From contig NZ_CP117781.1 in assembly GCF_028657905.1 (NCBI RefSeq), forward strand, positions 930,001 through 994,000: DNA of 64,000 bases, written 5' to 3'. Below, in pieces: positions 9,258 through 18,488 of this stretch. Each line of letters starts with the position of its first letter. Within the stretch, counting starts at the first letter, position 1. A model generated the notes under the pieces. The model made no database searches, was not told the origin of the DNA, and saw only the letters and a program-made list of their open reading frames with translations. Origin of the DNA: Burkholderia sp. FERM BP-3421 (GTDB taxonomy: Bacteria; Pseudomonadota; Gammaproteobacteria; Burkholderiales; Burkholderiaceae). A program made the translations under genes and the position numbers.

Positions 9258-9821
9258 ATGAAATTGAGCATGAAAACCTGGATCACGCTCGTGGCCGCGT
9301 CGGCTTGCGGGGCCGCCTATGCCGAATCGAGTCCGCTCACCGGCAGGATCGATACGAAGCTGATGCTGACCTCGGGCTGCGTGATCAACGCGGGCGGCGG
9401 GTCGGTCGGCGCGACCAGCTTCGGCACCCTCGACTTCGGCATGCAGCCGAGCGGCTTCACCGGTTCGCTGCGCAGCGCGGTGAGCGGCAGCGGGTCGTCC
9501 GGCGCTGCGCAGATCACCTGTTCGCCCGACGTGGCGGCGGTCCAGGTCACCGTTGACGCCGGCCGGCATGGGGGCAAGGGGGCGGGCATCGGCGCGGGCA
9601 CCCGCGCGGTCAGCAACGGCGCCAGCTACGTACCCTATGAAATCTACGCGGACAAGGCGGGCAGCACCCAGTATGTGTCCGACACCGCGCAGACCATCTC
9701 GGTGCCGACGCCAGGCGCCGCGTTCGACCTGCCGGTGTATGGCGTCGCGAACAAGGTCAGTCCGTCGGCGCTGGACGCCGGCGCCTACAACGACACGTTG
9801 AGCATCACGCTTGGCTGGTGA
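9258..9821 (+). CDS. Csu-type (archaic chaperone-usher) pilus subunit, SCPU domain
   Basis: A 187-residue exported protein with a Sec signal peptide cleaved after AAYA (about residue 22). It is a single spore-coat-U-type domain: LTSGCVINAG, FGTLDFG, QITCSPD, and the ending YNDTLSITLGW that supplies the C-terminal donor-strand-accepting fold. This is the pattern of CsuA/B and CsuA subunits. It is the first gene of the operon and therefore likely the major rod subunit. The start has a weak TAGGAA-type site. Confidence 0.88.
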   Translation: MKLSMKTWITLVAASACGAAYAESSPLTGRIDTKLMLTSGCVINAGGGSVGATSFGTLDFGMQPSGFTGSLRSAVSGSGSSGAAQITCSPDVAAVQVTVDAGRHGGKGAGIGAGTRAVSNGASYVPYEIYADKAGSTQYVSDTAQTISVPTPGAAFDLPVYGVANKVSPSALDAGAYNDTLSITLGW

Positions 9822-10350
9822 TGGCATCGCGCGCGGCCTGCGGGCCGCGCTGTGGTTCGGCGCGCTGGCATGGCCGGGCGCGCCGCGCGCCGATACGCCG
9901 TTGCCGCGCACTCAGGCCTTCGGCGTCAGCGCGCAGATCGTCGCCGGATGCGGGCTGCGCGGTGCGGGGGCAGGCGCGCTCGACCTCGGGCCGCTCGATT
10001 TCGGCGTGCATCCCGCGGTGGCGGCAGGGACGGTGACGGTCGCGACCGCGGGCCATGCCTTGCAACTCGAATGTTCGCCCGGCACGACCCTGGCGCTGAC
10101 GATCGATGGCGGACGCCAACCCGGTGCGGGCCACGGGGCCCGCCAGCTCACGGCGGGCGGCGGCGTGCGGATTCCCTATCGCCTGTACGCGGATGCCGCG
10201 CGCACGCGGCCGATCGGGATCGGGCAAGCAGTGTCGATGCCGGTGTCCGGCATCGTCGCGTTGCCGATATACGGCGAATTGAGTCTGCCGGGCGGTGGGG
10301 TGCCGGCGGGCGTCTATACGGATACGGCGCAGGTCACGTTCGGATATTGA
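9811..10350 (+). CDS. Second Csu-type pilus subunit, SCPU domain
   Basis: About 179 residues, homologous in layout to the preceding subunit: IVAGCGLRG, LDLGPLDFGV, LQLECSPG, YRLYADAA, and the terminal VYTDTAQVTFGY. The only start upstream of the signal-peptide-like segment in this frame is the TTG at 9811, which overlaps the end of the first subunit gene by 11 bases; coupling would explain the poor start. A hydrophobic segment ends at PRA near residue 27. It is likely a minor or adaptor subunit. Confidence 0.82.
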   Translation: MAGDGIARGLRAALWFGALAWPGAPRADTPLPRTQAFGVSAQIVAGCGLRGAGAGALDLGPLDFGVHPAVAAGTVTVATAGHALQLECSPGTTLALTIDGGRQPGAGHGARQLTAGGGVRIPYRLYADAARTRPIGIGQAVSMPVSGIVALPIYGELSLPGGGVPAGVYTDTAQVTFGY

Positions 10351-10368
10351 ATCATTCAGGGGTGCGTG

Positions 10369-11196
10369 ATGATTGGGGCAAGAGAGGGCAGTGTCGGCAG
10401 CGGTCGTCGAGCCCGGCTCGTCGTGCTGGGCATGCTGCTGCTGGCGGCGCGGGGCACGTGGGCGGCGGCGTCGATGATGATCTGGCCGATCGATCCGGTC
10501 ATGGAGAGCGACCAGCGCGCAGCGGCGCTGTGGCTCGAGAACCGCGACGACCAGCCGGTGACGCTGCAGGTGCGGGTGCTCGGCTGGCGGCAGGTGGATG
10601 GCGCGGACGTCTACGACGAGACCCAGGCGCGCGTCGCGGGCAGTCCGCCGATGGCGACCGTTCCGCCCGGCGCGCGCCAGTTGGTGCGGCTGACGCGCAT
10701 CGCGCCGGTCGCGCCGGGCGGCGAGGACGCGTACCGCGTGCTGATCGACGAGATTCCGCAACCCGACGACGAGGCGCCAGTGTCGGCGGGCCATGCCTCG
10801 CTCGGCGTGAAATTCCAGATGCACTACTCGGTGCCGTTGTTCGTGTACGGCGAGGGACAGTGGACCCGCGACGATCCGAGCCGACGTCGCGATCCCGCGA
10901 GCGCGGGACGGCCGGCGCTGCGCTGGTCGCTCGCGCGCGAAGGCGGCCGGCGCTGGCTGGAGGTGTCGAACCAGGGGCCGGTGCACGCGCGCATCACGCA
11001 GGCGGTGCTGGAATCGAACGGCGCGCGCGTGGATCTGGCGCGCGGGCTGCTCGGCTATGTGCTGCCGGGGGCGCGGATGCGCTGGCCGGTGCCGGGGACG
11101 TTCGCGTCCGGCACCCGGCCGACCCTGGTCGCGACCGTCAACGGCGCGGCCGGCCTCGCGCTCGAGGTGGAACAGGCGGAGCCGCCCGGGCGCTGA
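10369..11196 (+). CDS. Periplasmic pilus chaperone, CsuC-like
   Basis: About 275 residues. The ATG at 10369 (a GTG lies directly before it) gives an N-terminal hydrophobic signal ending at TWAA. It is PapD-like: an N-terminal Ig domain with the motif ALWLENRDDQPVTLQVRV, a PPGARQLVRLTR G1-type block, then a second domain. Such chaperones hold SCPU subunits in the periplasm and hand them to the usher. Standard csu order (subunits, chaperone, usher, tip) supports the call. Confidence 0.88.
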   Translation: MIGAREGSVGSGRRARLVVLGMLLLAARGTWAAASMMIWPIDPVMESDQRAAALWLENRDDQPVTLQVRVLGWRQVDGADVYDETQARVAGSPPMATVPPGARQLVRLTRIAPVAPGGEDAYRVLIDEIPQPDDEAPVSAGHASLGVKFQMHYSVPLFVYGEGQWTRDDPSRRRDPASAGRPALRWSLAREGGRRWLEVSNQGPVHARITQAVLESNGARVDLARGLLGYVLPGARMRWPVPGTFASGTRPTLVATVNGAAGLALEVEQAEPPGR

Positions 11197-11198
11197 GA

Positions 11199-13616
11199 TT
11201 GCTTGACGAACAGAATGACGACCGCGCCGCGCTCGACGGTGCGAGGGCGGCGCGCGCCCAAGGGCCAAGTGCGTCCGCGCGCCGGGCGCGGCTCGGCCGA
11301 CTCGCGGGCGCGGCCGGCTGCTGGCTGGCCTTGGCCGTGCAGGCGCAGACGGGCTCGCCCGCCGGTGAGCCCGCGCGCGACGCGATGCTGTATCTGGACT
11401 TGGTCGTCAACGAGCGCGACTCGGGGCAGATCGTCGCGGTGCGGCTGCGCGGCGGCGCATATGCGATCCGCGCGGGCGATCTCGCGCGGGCATCGGTGCG
11501 GATAGAGGCGCCGGCTGATCAGTGGCTCGATCTCGGCCGGCTCGACGGGGTGACGATGGAATACGAAAGTACGCTGCAGCGATTGAAACTGACGGTGCCG
11601 CCCGGCTGGCTGCCGCATCAGCAACTGGGCGCGGCCAATTCGCGCGAGCGGGCGCCGGCCGAGGTGAGTTTCGGCGCGTTGTTCAACTACGACGTCTACG
11701 CGGCGGCGTCGGCGCAAGGCCGCAACCGCGCGTCCGCGTGGCTCGAGCAACGCGTGTTCGACCGCTGGGGCGCGCTCGTCAATAATGGGGTGTACCACGC
11801 GGACGGCAGCGTCCCGGGCGCGCGCTATATGCGCTACGACACGTCCTGGCGCTACGCCGACGAGGACCGCATGCGCACCTATGCCGCGGGCGACCTGATC
11901 ACGGGCGCGCTGCCGTGGAGCAGCGCGGTGCGCGTGGGCGGCGTGTCGATCGCACGCGACTTCTCGGTGCGGCCCGATCTCGTCACGTACCCGCTGCCGC
12001 GCTTTTCCGGGCAGGCCGCGGTGCCGACCAGCGTCGATCTGTTCATCAACGGCAGTCGCGCCGCGAGCGGCCAGGCGCAGCCGGGGCCGTTCACGATGGA
12101 CAACGGGCCGTTCATCAACGGCGCGGGCGAGGCGACGCTCGTTACCACCGATGCGCTCGGCCGGCGGGTCGAGACCCTCGTGCCGTTCTATGTCGCGAAC
12201 ACCTTGCTGCGGCGCGGCTGGTCCTCGTATGCGCTCGATGCGGGCTTCGTGCGGCGCGACTACGGCCTGCGGTCGTTCGCCTACGGGCGGTTCGCCGTAT
12301 CCGGGGTAGTCCGCCACGGCGTGACCGACAGGCTGACGGCCGAGGCGCACGCCGAAGGCGGCGCGCGGCTCGCGCTCGGCGGCGCGGGCCTGACGCTCGG
12401 TCTCGGCCAGCTCGGCGTCGTCAACGCGGCGCGCGCGTACGGCCGTGTCGACGGTGCGGGCGGCTGGCAACAGGCGTTCGGCTACAGCTATACCGCGCAG
12501 CGCGGCAGTGTGGCGGTGCAGCGGGTGCTGCGCACGCCCGGCTATGGCGATCTGTCCGTGCAGCGGCAGGCGGGGCCGGGCAGCCGGGCCCGGCTCGCGC
12601 GCGCGAGCACGCAGGCGACGGGCGCGCTGAGTTTCGGCCGCGCGGGCGGGACGCTCGGCGCCGGCTACTTCGAGATGCGCGGCGCGGACGGTGGACGTCA
12701 CCGGGTCTTGAACCTGTCGTATTCACGGCCGCTGATGCGGGGCGCGACGCTCTACGCCGCGCTGAACCGCACCCTCGGCGAACGCGGCGCGAGCGCGCAA
12801 CTGGAGCTGATCGTGCCGCTCGGCGCTTACGGCGTGGCGACGGGCGGCGTGGTACGCGACACGGACGGGCGCATCAGCGAGCGGCTCCAGTACAGCCGCG
12901 GCGTGCCGAGCGACGGCGGGTTCGGCTGGACCCTCGGCTATGCCGGCGGCGGCGCGCGCTATCGGCAGGCCGACCTGGCCTGGCGCCATCGCGCGCTGCA
13001 CGTGCAGGGCGGCGTCTACAGCCACGGCGCGGAGAATCGCTACACCCGCTGGGGCGAGGCGCAGGGCGCGCTCGTGTGGATGGACGGCGCGTGGCTCGCC
13101 GCGAATCGGGTCGACGACGCGTTCGTGGTCGTCAGCACCGACGGCGCGCGCGGCGTGCCGGTGCGCTACGAGAACCAGCCGGTCGGCGTGACGGACCGTT
13201 CCGGCCATCTGCTGGTGCCCTGGGCGCCGTCGTATTACGCGGCCAAGTACGAGATCGATCCGCTCGACCTGCCGTCCGACGTGCGCGCGCCGGCCACCGA
13301 GCGACGGGTCGCGGTGCGCGAGCGCGCCGGCGCGCTGGTGCGGTTCCCGCTGCGGCGGGTCGCGGCCGCGCGCGTCGCGCTGGTCGATGCGGACGGGCTG
13401 CCGTTGCGGGCCGGCTTGCGCGTCACCCACATCGAGAGCGGCGGAACCTCGCTCGTCGGCTGGGGTGGCGAGACCTACTTCGAGAACCTCGCGGCGACGA
13501 ATCGCATGCGCGTCGCGTGGCCGGACGGACGCGCCTGCGAAGTCGCGTTCGCGTTCGACGCGGCCGCGTCGGGTGCGCGGCGGGTCGGCCCGCTGCGTTG
13601 CGACGCGACGCGCTGA
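11199..13616 (+). CDS. Outer-membrane pilus usher, CsuD-like
   Basis: About 805 residues from the TTG at 11199, which lies 2 bases after the chaperone stop; no ATG is available before the mature part. An N-terminal signal segment (CWLALAVQAQ) leads into the usher N-domain. Typical usher sequences are DLFINGSRAASGQAQPGPF, DALGRRVETLVPFYVANTLL (given here as two pieces), RGWSSYALDAGFVRRDYG and the C-terminal GLPLRAGLRV domain. It forms the outer-membrane pore and assembly platform of the pilus. The precise start is uncertain. Confidence 0.88.
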   Translation: MLDEQNDDRAALDGARAARAQGPSASARRARLGRLAGAAGCWLALAVQAQTGSPAGEPARDAMLYLDLVVNERDSGQIVAVRLRGGAYAIRAGDLARASVRIEAPADQWLDLGRLDGVTMEYESTLQRLKLTVPPGWLPHQQLGAANSRERAPAEVSFGALFNYDVYAAASAQGRNRASAWLEQRVFDRWGALVNNGVYHADGSVPGARYMRYDTSWRYADEDRMRTYAAGDLITGALPWSSAVRVGGVSIARDFSVRPDLVTYPLPRFSGQAAVPTSVDLFINGSRAASGQAQPGPFTMDNGPFINGAGEATLVTTDALGRRVETLVPFYVANTLLRRGWSSYALDAGFVRRDYGLRSFAYGRFAVSGVVRHGVTDRLTAEAHAEGGARLALGGAGLTLGLGQLGVVNAARAYGRVDGAGGWQQAFGYSYTAQRGSVAVQRVLRTPGYGDLSVQRQAGPGSRARLARASTQATGALSFGRAGGTLGAGYFEMRGADGGRHRVLNLSYSRPLMRGATLYAALNRTLGERGASAQLELIVPLGAYGVATGGVVRDTDGRISERLQYSRGVPSDGGFGWTLGYAGGGARYRQADLAWRHRALHVQGGVYSHGAENRYTRWGEAQGALVWMDGAWLAANRVDDAFVVVSTDGARGVPVRYENQPVGVTDRSGHLLVPWAPSYYAAKYEIDPLDLPSDVRAPATERRVAVRERAGALVRFPLRRVAAARVALVDADGLPLRAGLRVTHIESGGTSLVGWGGETYFENLAATNRMRVAWPDGRACEVAFAFDAAASGARRVGPLRCDATR

Positions 13617-13625
13617 GGTCCGCGC

Positions 13626-14582
13626 ATGAGCCGCCTTCGCCCGCTTCTTCCGTCGCTCGCGCTGTCGTGCGCGGGCGCGGCCATGCCGGATGCGCATGCC
13701 GACTGCGCGGTCGTCGCCGCGGCGCCGGCCTCGTTCGGCACCGTCACGTCGTTCGTGCTCGCGAGCCAGCGGCAGTCGACCTCGACGACGAGCAGCGGCC
13801 TGTCGTGCAGCGGCGCGCCGGCCGGCTTGCCGGCGGCGGGCGATTTTATCGAGATGACGGTCGTTTCACGGCGCGGGGGGCGTCTCGCGGGACCGACGGG
13901 CGATCGGGTGCCATACCAGATCCACGCGGATGCGAACCGCGCGATCCCGCTCAATCCCGACACGGCCTACAACTGGGCGAGCGGCCGCCTGCTGAACCTG
14001 CTCGGCGTTTTCGGCGGGCAATCGAACCTGCTGCCGCTCTATTTCCAGATCCCGTCGGGCCGAAACGTGGCGGCAGGCGTCTATCTGGACACGCTGACGT
14101 TCTCCTGGCGTTGGGACTATTGCGCGGGGATCGGTGCGGGGGGGCTGTGTTCGCGGCGCGACCGCGGCAGTGGTTCGGCGAGCGTGCAACTGTCGGCCAC
14201 GGTCGCCAACGACTGCGTGATCCATGCGCCCGATCTCAGTTTCGGCGCGGCGCCGATCGTATCGAACTTCGCCACGGTCACGGGCAGTCTCGCACTGCGC
14301 TGCACGAAAGGCATGGCCTATACGGTCGGCATCGGCGCGGGCGGGCAGCCGCACGCGAACGGGCGGCGTCAGATGGCGGATGGCGCGCATCGCCTGCAAT
14401 ACGACGTGTTCGGTCCCGACGGCGCGGTATGGCGGCAGGCGGACAACCGGGCATCCAGCGACGGCGCGGCCGACGGCCAGTCGAGCGAACTGTTTCCCTA
14501 TACCGCGAAGATCTATCCGGATCAGGCCACGCCGCCCGTCGGCGCGTATACCGACAGCGTGATCATCGACGTTCGCTACTAG
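13626..14582 (+). CDS. Two-domain tip adhesin-like subunit, CsuE-like
   Basis: A 318-residue exported protein with two SCPU domains. The first starts at ADCAVVAAAP and runs to SFSWRWDYC; the second starts at VANDCVIHAPDLSFG and ends YTDSVIIDVRY. Two-domain SCPU proteins cap archaic Csu pili and carry the hydrophobic adhesive fingers. It follows the usher by 9 bases, as csuE does. It probably mediates surface attachment in biofilms. Confidence 0.85.
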   Translation: MSRLRPLLPSLALSCAGAAMPDAHADCAVVAAAPASFGTVTSFVLASQRQSTSTTSSGLSCSGAPAGLPAAGDFIEMTVVSRRGGRLAGPTGDRVPYQIHADANRAIPLNPDTAYNWASGRLLNLLGVFGGQSNLLPLYFQIPSGRNVAAGVYLDTLTFSWRWDYCAGIGAGGLCSRRDRGSGSASVQLSATVANDCVIHAPDLSFGAAPIVSNFATVTGSLALRCTKGMAYTVGIGAGGQPHANGRRQMADGAHRLQYDVFGPDGAVWRQADNRASSDGAADGQSSELFPYTAKIYPDQATPPVGAYTDSVIIDVRY

Positions 14583-14586
14583 CCTA

Positions 14587-14623
14587 GCCGCCGGCGCAGG
14601 GGGCGCGGAGGTCGCCCGGCGGC
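14587..14623 (+). terminator. Possible terminator between pilus operon and sensor kinase
   Basis: Inverted repeat GCCGCCGG / CCGGCGGC with a 21-base loop, 4 bases after the tip-subunit stop, followed by ATTTCG. A moderate hairpin; it may only attenuate read-through into the kinase gene. Confidence 0.4.
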
Positions 14624-14643
14624 ATTTCGATTGGAACGACAAC

Positions 14644-17481
14644 ATGAAACGCAACGGCTTCGTCGCCGGAAAACATTGGCGCCGCGTACTCACGCATGCA
14701 TGGCTGGCTGGGCTGGCGGTCTGGGCGCTGGCCGCGTTCGCGGACTGCGCGCGCGGCTGGGGCGCTTTATGGCCGGCAGCCTGCGGCGCGGCCGGCCACT
14801 GGCTGCCGCCCGCGCCGGGGCTGAGCGCGCTGGGCGTGACGGGGCTCGTGATCGCGGGTCTGGGCGGCGCGTGGTTGACCCGGGAGGCGCGGCGCACCCG
14901 TGCCGCGTTGCGGGCGAGCCGCGAGTACCTGGCGATGGCGAGCCACGAGCTGCGCGCGTCCGCCAACGGCATGCTCGCGTTGATCGAACTGTTGCCGCGC
15001 GGCGCATTCTCGGCGGACGAGCGGCGTCTGCTCACGCATGCCCAGGCGTCCGGCAGCACGCTCGCGCGGGTGCTCGACGACATGCTCGACTACGCGAGCA
15101 TCGAGGCCGGCCAGGTGACGCTGCGGATCACGCGCGTCGACGTGCGCGGCTGGCTCGAAGGGGCGCTTGCGCCGTTCGGCGCACGGGCGCGGCGCAAGGC
15201 CCTCGGTTTTCGCTGGCGGGTCGCGGATGAGGTGCCGGCGCGCATCGTCACCGACAGCGACCGATTGCGGCAGATCCTCGTCAATCTGCTCGACAACGCG
15301 ATCAAGTACACCGCGCGCGGCAGCGTGTCGCTCGTCGTCGACGTGCGCGAGGTCGCGCAGGGCGCGGTGACGCTCGTGCTGACCGTGGACGACACGGGCG
15401 CGGGCATCGCGGGCGGCGATCTCGCGCGGCTGTTCGATCCGTTCGCTCGGCTCGGCGGCGAGGCCGCGCGGCACACGCAGGGCGCGGGGCTCGGCTTGCC
15501 GATCGCGCGCCAGCTGGCCCGCGCGCTCGGCGGCGACGTCGCGGTGACGAGTGACGCGCGGCAGGGCACGCGGGCCGAGGCCTGGATTCGCTGTGGGGTC
15601 GTCGGGGCGCGCGCCGCCCGGGTGGCGCGGGTGGATACCGGTGGCGCGGACGAGGGCGCGGCCGCGGCCGCCGCACGGCCACACCCTCGGTCCGCGCCGG
15701 CATCGTGGGGCGAGGCGTCGCCCGGGGCGGCCGGCGGCGCCCGGCTGCGCGTCGTCGCGTCTGCCCGGGCGGAGGCTGATCCGTCGGACGCGTCTGGAGG
15801 GATGGCGTTTGGTTCGATGGCGTCCGGTGCGACGGCGTGCGATGCGACGACATCCAGCGCGATGGTGTCCGGTGCGGCGGCGTCTGGTGCGACGGCGTGC
15901 GACGCGACGACATCCAGCGCGATGGTGCCCGGTGCGGCGGCGTCTGGTGCGACGGCGTGCGACGCGACGACATCCAGCGCGCTGGTGCCCGGTGCGGCGG
16001 CGTCTGGTGCGACGGCGTGCGACGCGACGACATCCAGCGCGCTGGTGCCCGGTGCGGCGGCGTCTGGTGCGACGGCGTGCGACGCGACGACATCCAGCGC
16101 GATGGTGCCTGGTGCAGTGGCGTCTGGTGCGACGGCGTGCGACGCGACGACATCCAGCGCGATGGTGCCCGGTGCGGCGGCGTCTGGTGCGATGGCGTGC
16201 GATGCGACGACATCCAGCGCGATGGTGTCCGGTGCGACGGCGTGCGACGCGACGACATCCAGCGCGATGGTGCCCGGTGCGGCGGCGTCTGGTGCGACGG
16301 CGTGTGACGCGACGACATCCAGCGCGATGGTGCTCGGTACGGCGGCGTCTGGTGCGACGGCGTGCGACGCGACGACGTCCAGCGCGATGGTGTCCGGTGC
16401 GGCGGTGTCCGGTGCGGCGGCGTCCGGTGCGGCGGCGTCCGGAGCGACGGCGTGCGACGCGACGATATCCAGCGCGATGGTGCCCGGTGCGGCGGCGTCT
16501 GGTGCGACGGCGTGCGACGCGGCGACATCCAGCGCGATGGTGCCCGGCACGACGGCATCCGGCGCGATGACGTGCGACGCGACGACATCCAGCGCGCTGG
16601 TGTCCGGCACGGCGGCATCCGGCGCGACGACGTGCGGCACGACGACATCCAGCGCGACAACATCCAGCACCGAGGGCGCGATGATGCGTCGCGGGAGCGG
16701 CCCGTCGTCGTCGCTCCGGATCCTGGCGGTCGACGACCATCCGTTGAACCGGCTGGCGCTCGCTCGGCAACTGAGCGCGCTCGGCTACGACAGCCGTCTG
16801 TGCAGCGACGGCGCGCTGGCGCTGGCCGCCCTGGAGGCCGCGCCGTTCGACGCCGTGCTGACCGACTGCGTGATGCCGGGCATGGACGGCGTGGCGCTCG
16901 CGACCGCGATCGGCGCGCATCCCGATCCGCGCGTGCGCGCGACGCCCGTGATCGGCGTCACGGCGCTGGCGGCGCGCGACGAGGTGGCGCGCTGCATCGC
17001 GGCCGGGATGGTCGTGTGTCTCGACAAACCGACCCCGCTCGACACGCTGCGGCGCGCGCTGGCCGACGTATGCGCGGGCGGCGGCGGCTTCGATCCCGGG
17101 CGGCTCGACAGTGCGGCGCTGCTCGACGGGATCGGCTGCGTGCCGGTGCGCGGCGCATGCCGGCGCGAGTTCCTGGAGGCCTTCGCCTGCGCGCTCGAAC
17201 ACGACCGCGCGACGCTCGAACAACACCTGCGCGGCGTGCTGCCGGGCAACGCGCTGCGCACGTGGTGCCATACCGCGCGCGGTACCTTTGGTCTGTTCGG
17301 GCAGCGGCATGTCGACGAGCTGCTCGACGAACTGGAACGCCGGCTCGATGGCGAACCCGATGCGCTGCGCACCGCTGTCGGGGACGTGTTCGCGATGATC
17401 CGGCATCTGCAGCATCGCGTCGCATCGGCGGCGGGCGAACGCGACGCCATCGTGGTATCGCGTCAACAGAAAGGAGAATGA
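14644..17481 (+). CDS. Hybrid sensor histidine kinase with 13-repeat linker, receiver and Hpt domain
   Basis: A 945-residue protein. Two membrane segments lie near residues 14-33 and 60-80 with little periplasmic domain between. HisKA follows with ASHELRAS (His101), then a catalytic domain with NLLDNAIKYT (about 214-223), DDTGAGI and GAGLGLPIA. After it, residues of about 390-680 are an Ala/Ser/Thr/Gly linker of 20-residue repeats. Then come a receiver (LAVDDHP, phospho-Asp741 in TDCVMPG) and an Hpt-like domain with WCHTARGTF (His876). It is BvgS/EvgS-like in architecture without the Venus-flytrap sensor. It sits behind the pilus genes and directly before its response regulator, so it likely controls pili or surface behaviour (inference). 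Confidence 0.9.
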   Translation: MKRNGFVAGKHWRRVLTHAWLAGLAVWALAAFADCARGWGALWPAACGAAGHWLPPAPGLSALGVTGLVIAGLGGAWLTREARRTRAALRASREYLAMASHELRASANGMLALIELLPRGAFSADERRLLTHAQASGSTLARVLDDMLDYASIEAGQVTLRITRVDVRGWLEGALAPFGARARRKALGFRWRVADEVPARIVTDSDRLRQILVNLLDNAIKYTARGSVSLVVDVREVAQGAVTLVLTVDDTGAGIAGGDLARLFDPFARLGGEAARHTQGAGLGLPIARQLARALGGDVAVTSDARQGTRAEAWIRCGVVGARAARVARVDTGGADEGAAAAAARPHPRSAPASWGEASPGAAGGARLRVVASARAEADPSDASGGMAFGSMASGATACDATTSSAMVSGAAASGATACDATTSSAMVPGAAASGATACDATTSSALVPGAAASGATACDATTSSALVPGAAASGATACDATTSSAMVPGAVASGATACDATTSSAMVPGAAASGAMACDATTSSAMVSGATACDATTSSAMVPGAAASGATACDATTSSAMVLGTAASGATACDATTSSAMVSGAAVSGAAASGAAASGATACDATISSAMVPGAAASGATACDAATSSAMVPGTTASGAMTCDATTSSALVSGTAASGATTCGTTTSSATTSSTEGAMMRRGSGPSSSLRILAVDDHPLNRLALARQLSALGYDSRLCSDGALALAALEAAPFDAVLTDCVMPGMDGVALATAIGAHPDPRVRATPVIGVTALAARDEVARCIAAGMVVCLDKPTPLDTLRRALADVCAGGGGFDPGRLDSAALLDGIGCVPVRGACRREFLEAFACALEHDRATLEQHLRGVLPGNALRTWCHTARGTFGLFGQRHVDELLDELERRLDGEPDALRTAVGDVFAMIRHLQHRVASAAGERDAIVVSRQQKGE
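15820..16665 (+). repeat. In-frame 60-bp minisatellite inside the sensor kinase gene
   Basis: Thirteen units of 60 bp (consensus peptide TSSAMVPGAAASGATACDAT), with one 45-bp and one 90-bp variant copy. All lengths are multiples of 3, so copy changes keep the kinase in frame. Units differ by a few bases, most often ATG/CTG and CCC/TCC/CCT changes. Because 60 is divisible by 3, several other frames on both strands also stay open here and are artefacts. Confidence 0.95.
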
Positions 17482-17483
17482 AG

Positions 17484-18092
17484 ATGCGTGTACTGATTGC
17501 GGATGATCATCCGATCGTGTTGATGGGGATTCGCCAGGTGCTGTCGCAGCGTCCCGACGTGTCGATCGTCGGCGAGGCCAAGGACCCGGCCGCGCTGCTG
17601 GCGGCGCTCGCGGCGCAGCCGTGCGATGCCGTGATCACCGATTTCGCGATGCCGGGCGGCTCGGCTTCCGACGGTCTCGCGATGCTGGCCGCGATCCGCG
17701 CGGGCTATCCCGCGACGCGGATCATCGTCCTCACGATGCTGACCAATCATGCGTTGCTGCAAATCATTCGCGACGCGGGCGCGTTCGCGGTGCTGAGCAA
17801 GCGCGGCGGGCTGGAGGAGCTGCCGCGCGCGATCGGGCAGATGGCCGACGATCCGTCGTCGGGCGGGCCGCGCCCGGCCGGCCTCGGCGCGATCCCCGCG
17901 CCGCAACTGAGCCCGCGCGAAGTCGAGGTCGTGCGTTTGTGCGCGAGCGGCCTGACGCTCACCGACATCGCGCAGATGCACGGCCGCAGCATCAAGACTG
18001 TCAGCACGCACAAGCACAACGCGATGAACAAGCTCGGCTTGAAGAGCGATGCCGAACTGGTGCTGTACGCGTCCGGCAGCGGGCTCGCGTGA
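17484..18092 (+). CDS. LuxR/BvgA-type response regulator
   Basis: A 202-residue protein. Of two close ATGs the one at 17484 is preferred because AAGGAG at 17471-17476 stands 7 bases away; the other overlaps the kinase stop. An N-terminal receiver starts VLIADDHPIVLMGIR with phospho-acceptor Asp53 (ITDFAMPG) and the conserved Lys in LSKRGG. The C-terminal HTH runs from LSPREVEVVRLCASG to SIKTVSTHKHNAMNKLGL. It should be phosphorylated by the hybrid kinase through the Hpt domain. Its targets are not shown; the adjacent pilus operon is the natural candidate. Confidence 0.93.
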   Translation: MRVLIADDHPIVLMGIRQVLSQRPDVSIVGEAKDPAALLAALAAQPCDAVITDFAMPGGSASDGLAMLAAIRAGYPATRIIVLTMLTNHALLQIIRDAGAFAVLSKRGGLEELPRAIGQMADDPSSGGPRPAGLGAIPAPQLSPREVEVVRLCASGLTLTDIAQMHGRSIKTVSTHKHNAMNKLGLKSDAELVLYASGSGLA

Positions 18093-18167
18093 GGGCGCGC
18101 CGCGGCCGGCCCGTCGTGCGATACTCGCTACCCGGCCGCGCAGCGGCGCATCTCGACGGGAGTCGCC

Positions 18168-18422
18168 GTGTTTTCAAGCTTTGCACCTACCGCCACGGGC
18201 TTCGTGACCGAGATCGAAGGTTGCCGTTGCAGCATCGAAGGCGCGCCGTCGCCGATCGCGGACCGGATCGACTGGCTCTGGACGATCGCGCAGCCCGAAC
18301 TCGATAATCTCGATGGTTCGGACCCTTTCAAGTACGAGACCCTGGCGACGGGCGAGACCGTGACGCCGCTGCAGGCCGCGCAGCAGATCGTCGCGTGGCT
18401 CGACGCGCATCCGCCCGAGTAA
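18168..18422 (+). CDS. Small conserved-looking hypothetical protein
   Basis: 84 residues from a GTG start with GGGAG about 5 bases upstream. Composition is acidic with two Trp (WLWTIAQPELDNLDGSDPF), and codon use matches real genes nearby. No signal peptide or membrane segment is seen. I do not recognise a family. It lies alone between the response regulator and the dehydrogenase gene. Confidence 0.6.
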   Translation: MFSSFAPTATGFVTEIEGCRCSIEGAPSPIADRIDWLWTIAQPELDNLDGSDPFKYETLATGETVTPLQAAQQIVAWLDAHPPE

Positions 18423-18488
18423 GCCCGGGCCGGGCCGGCGGCGCGCTGCTACACTGCCCATTCCCTTCCTCGCCGCCGCCCCGCCATC

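Noticed and set aside
15090..16670. Long repetitive frames on both strands over the kinase repeat (for example ALDVVASHAVAPDAA repeats)
   Set aside because: They arise because the 60-bp unit keeps all frames open; only the kinase frame has domains on both sides.
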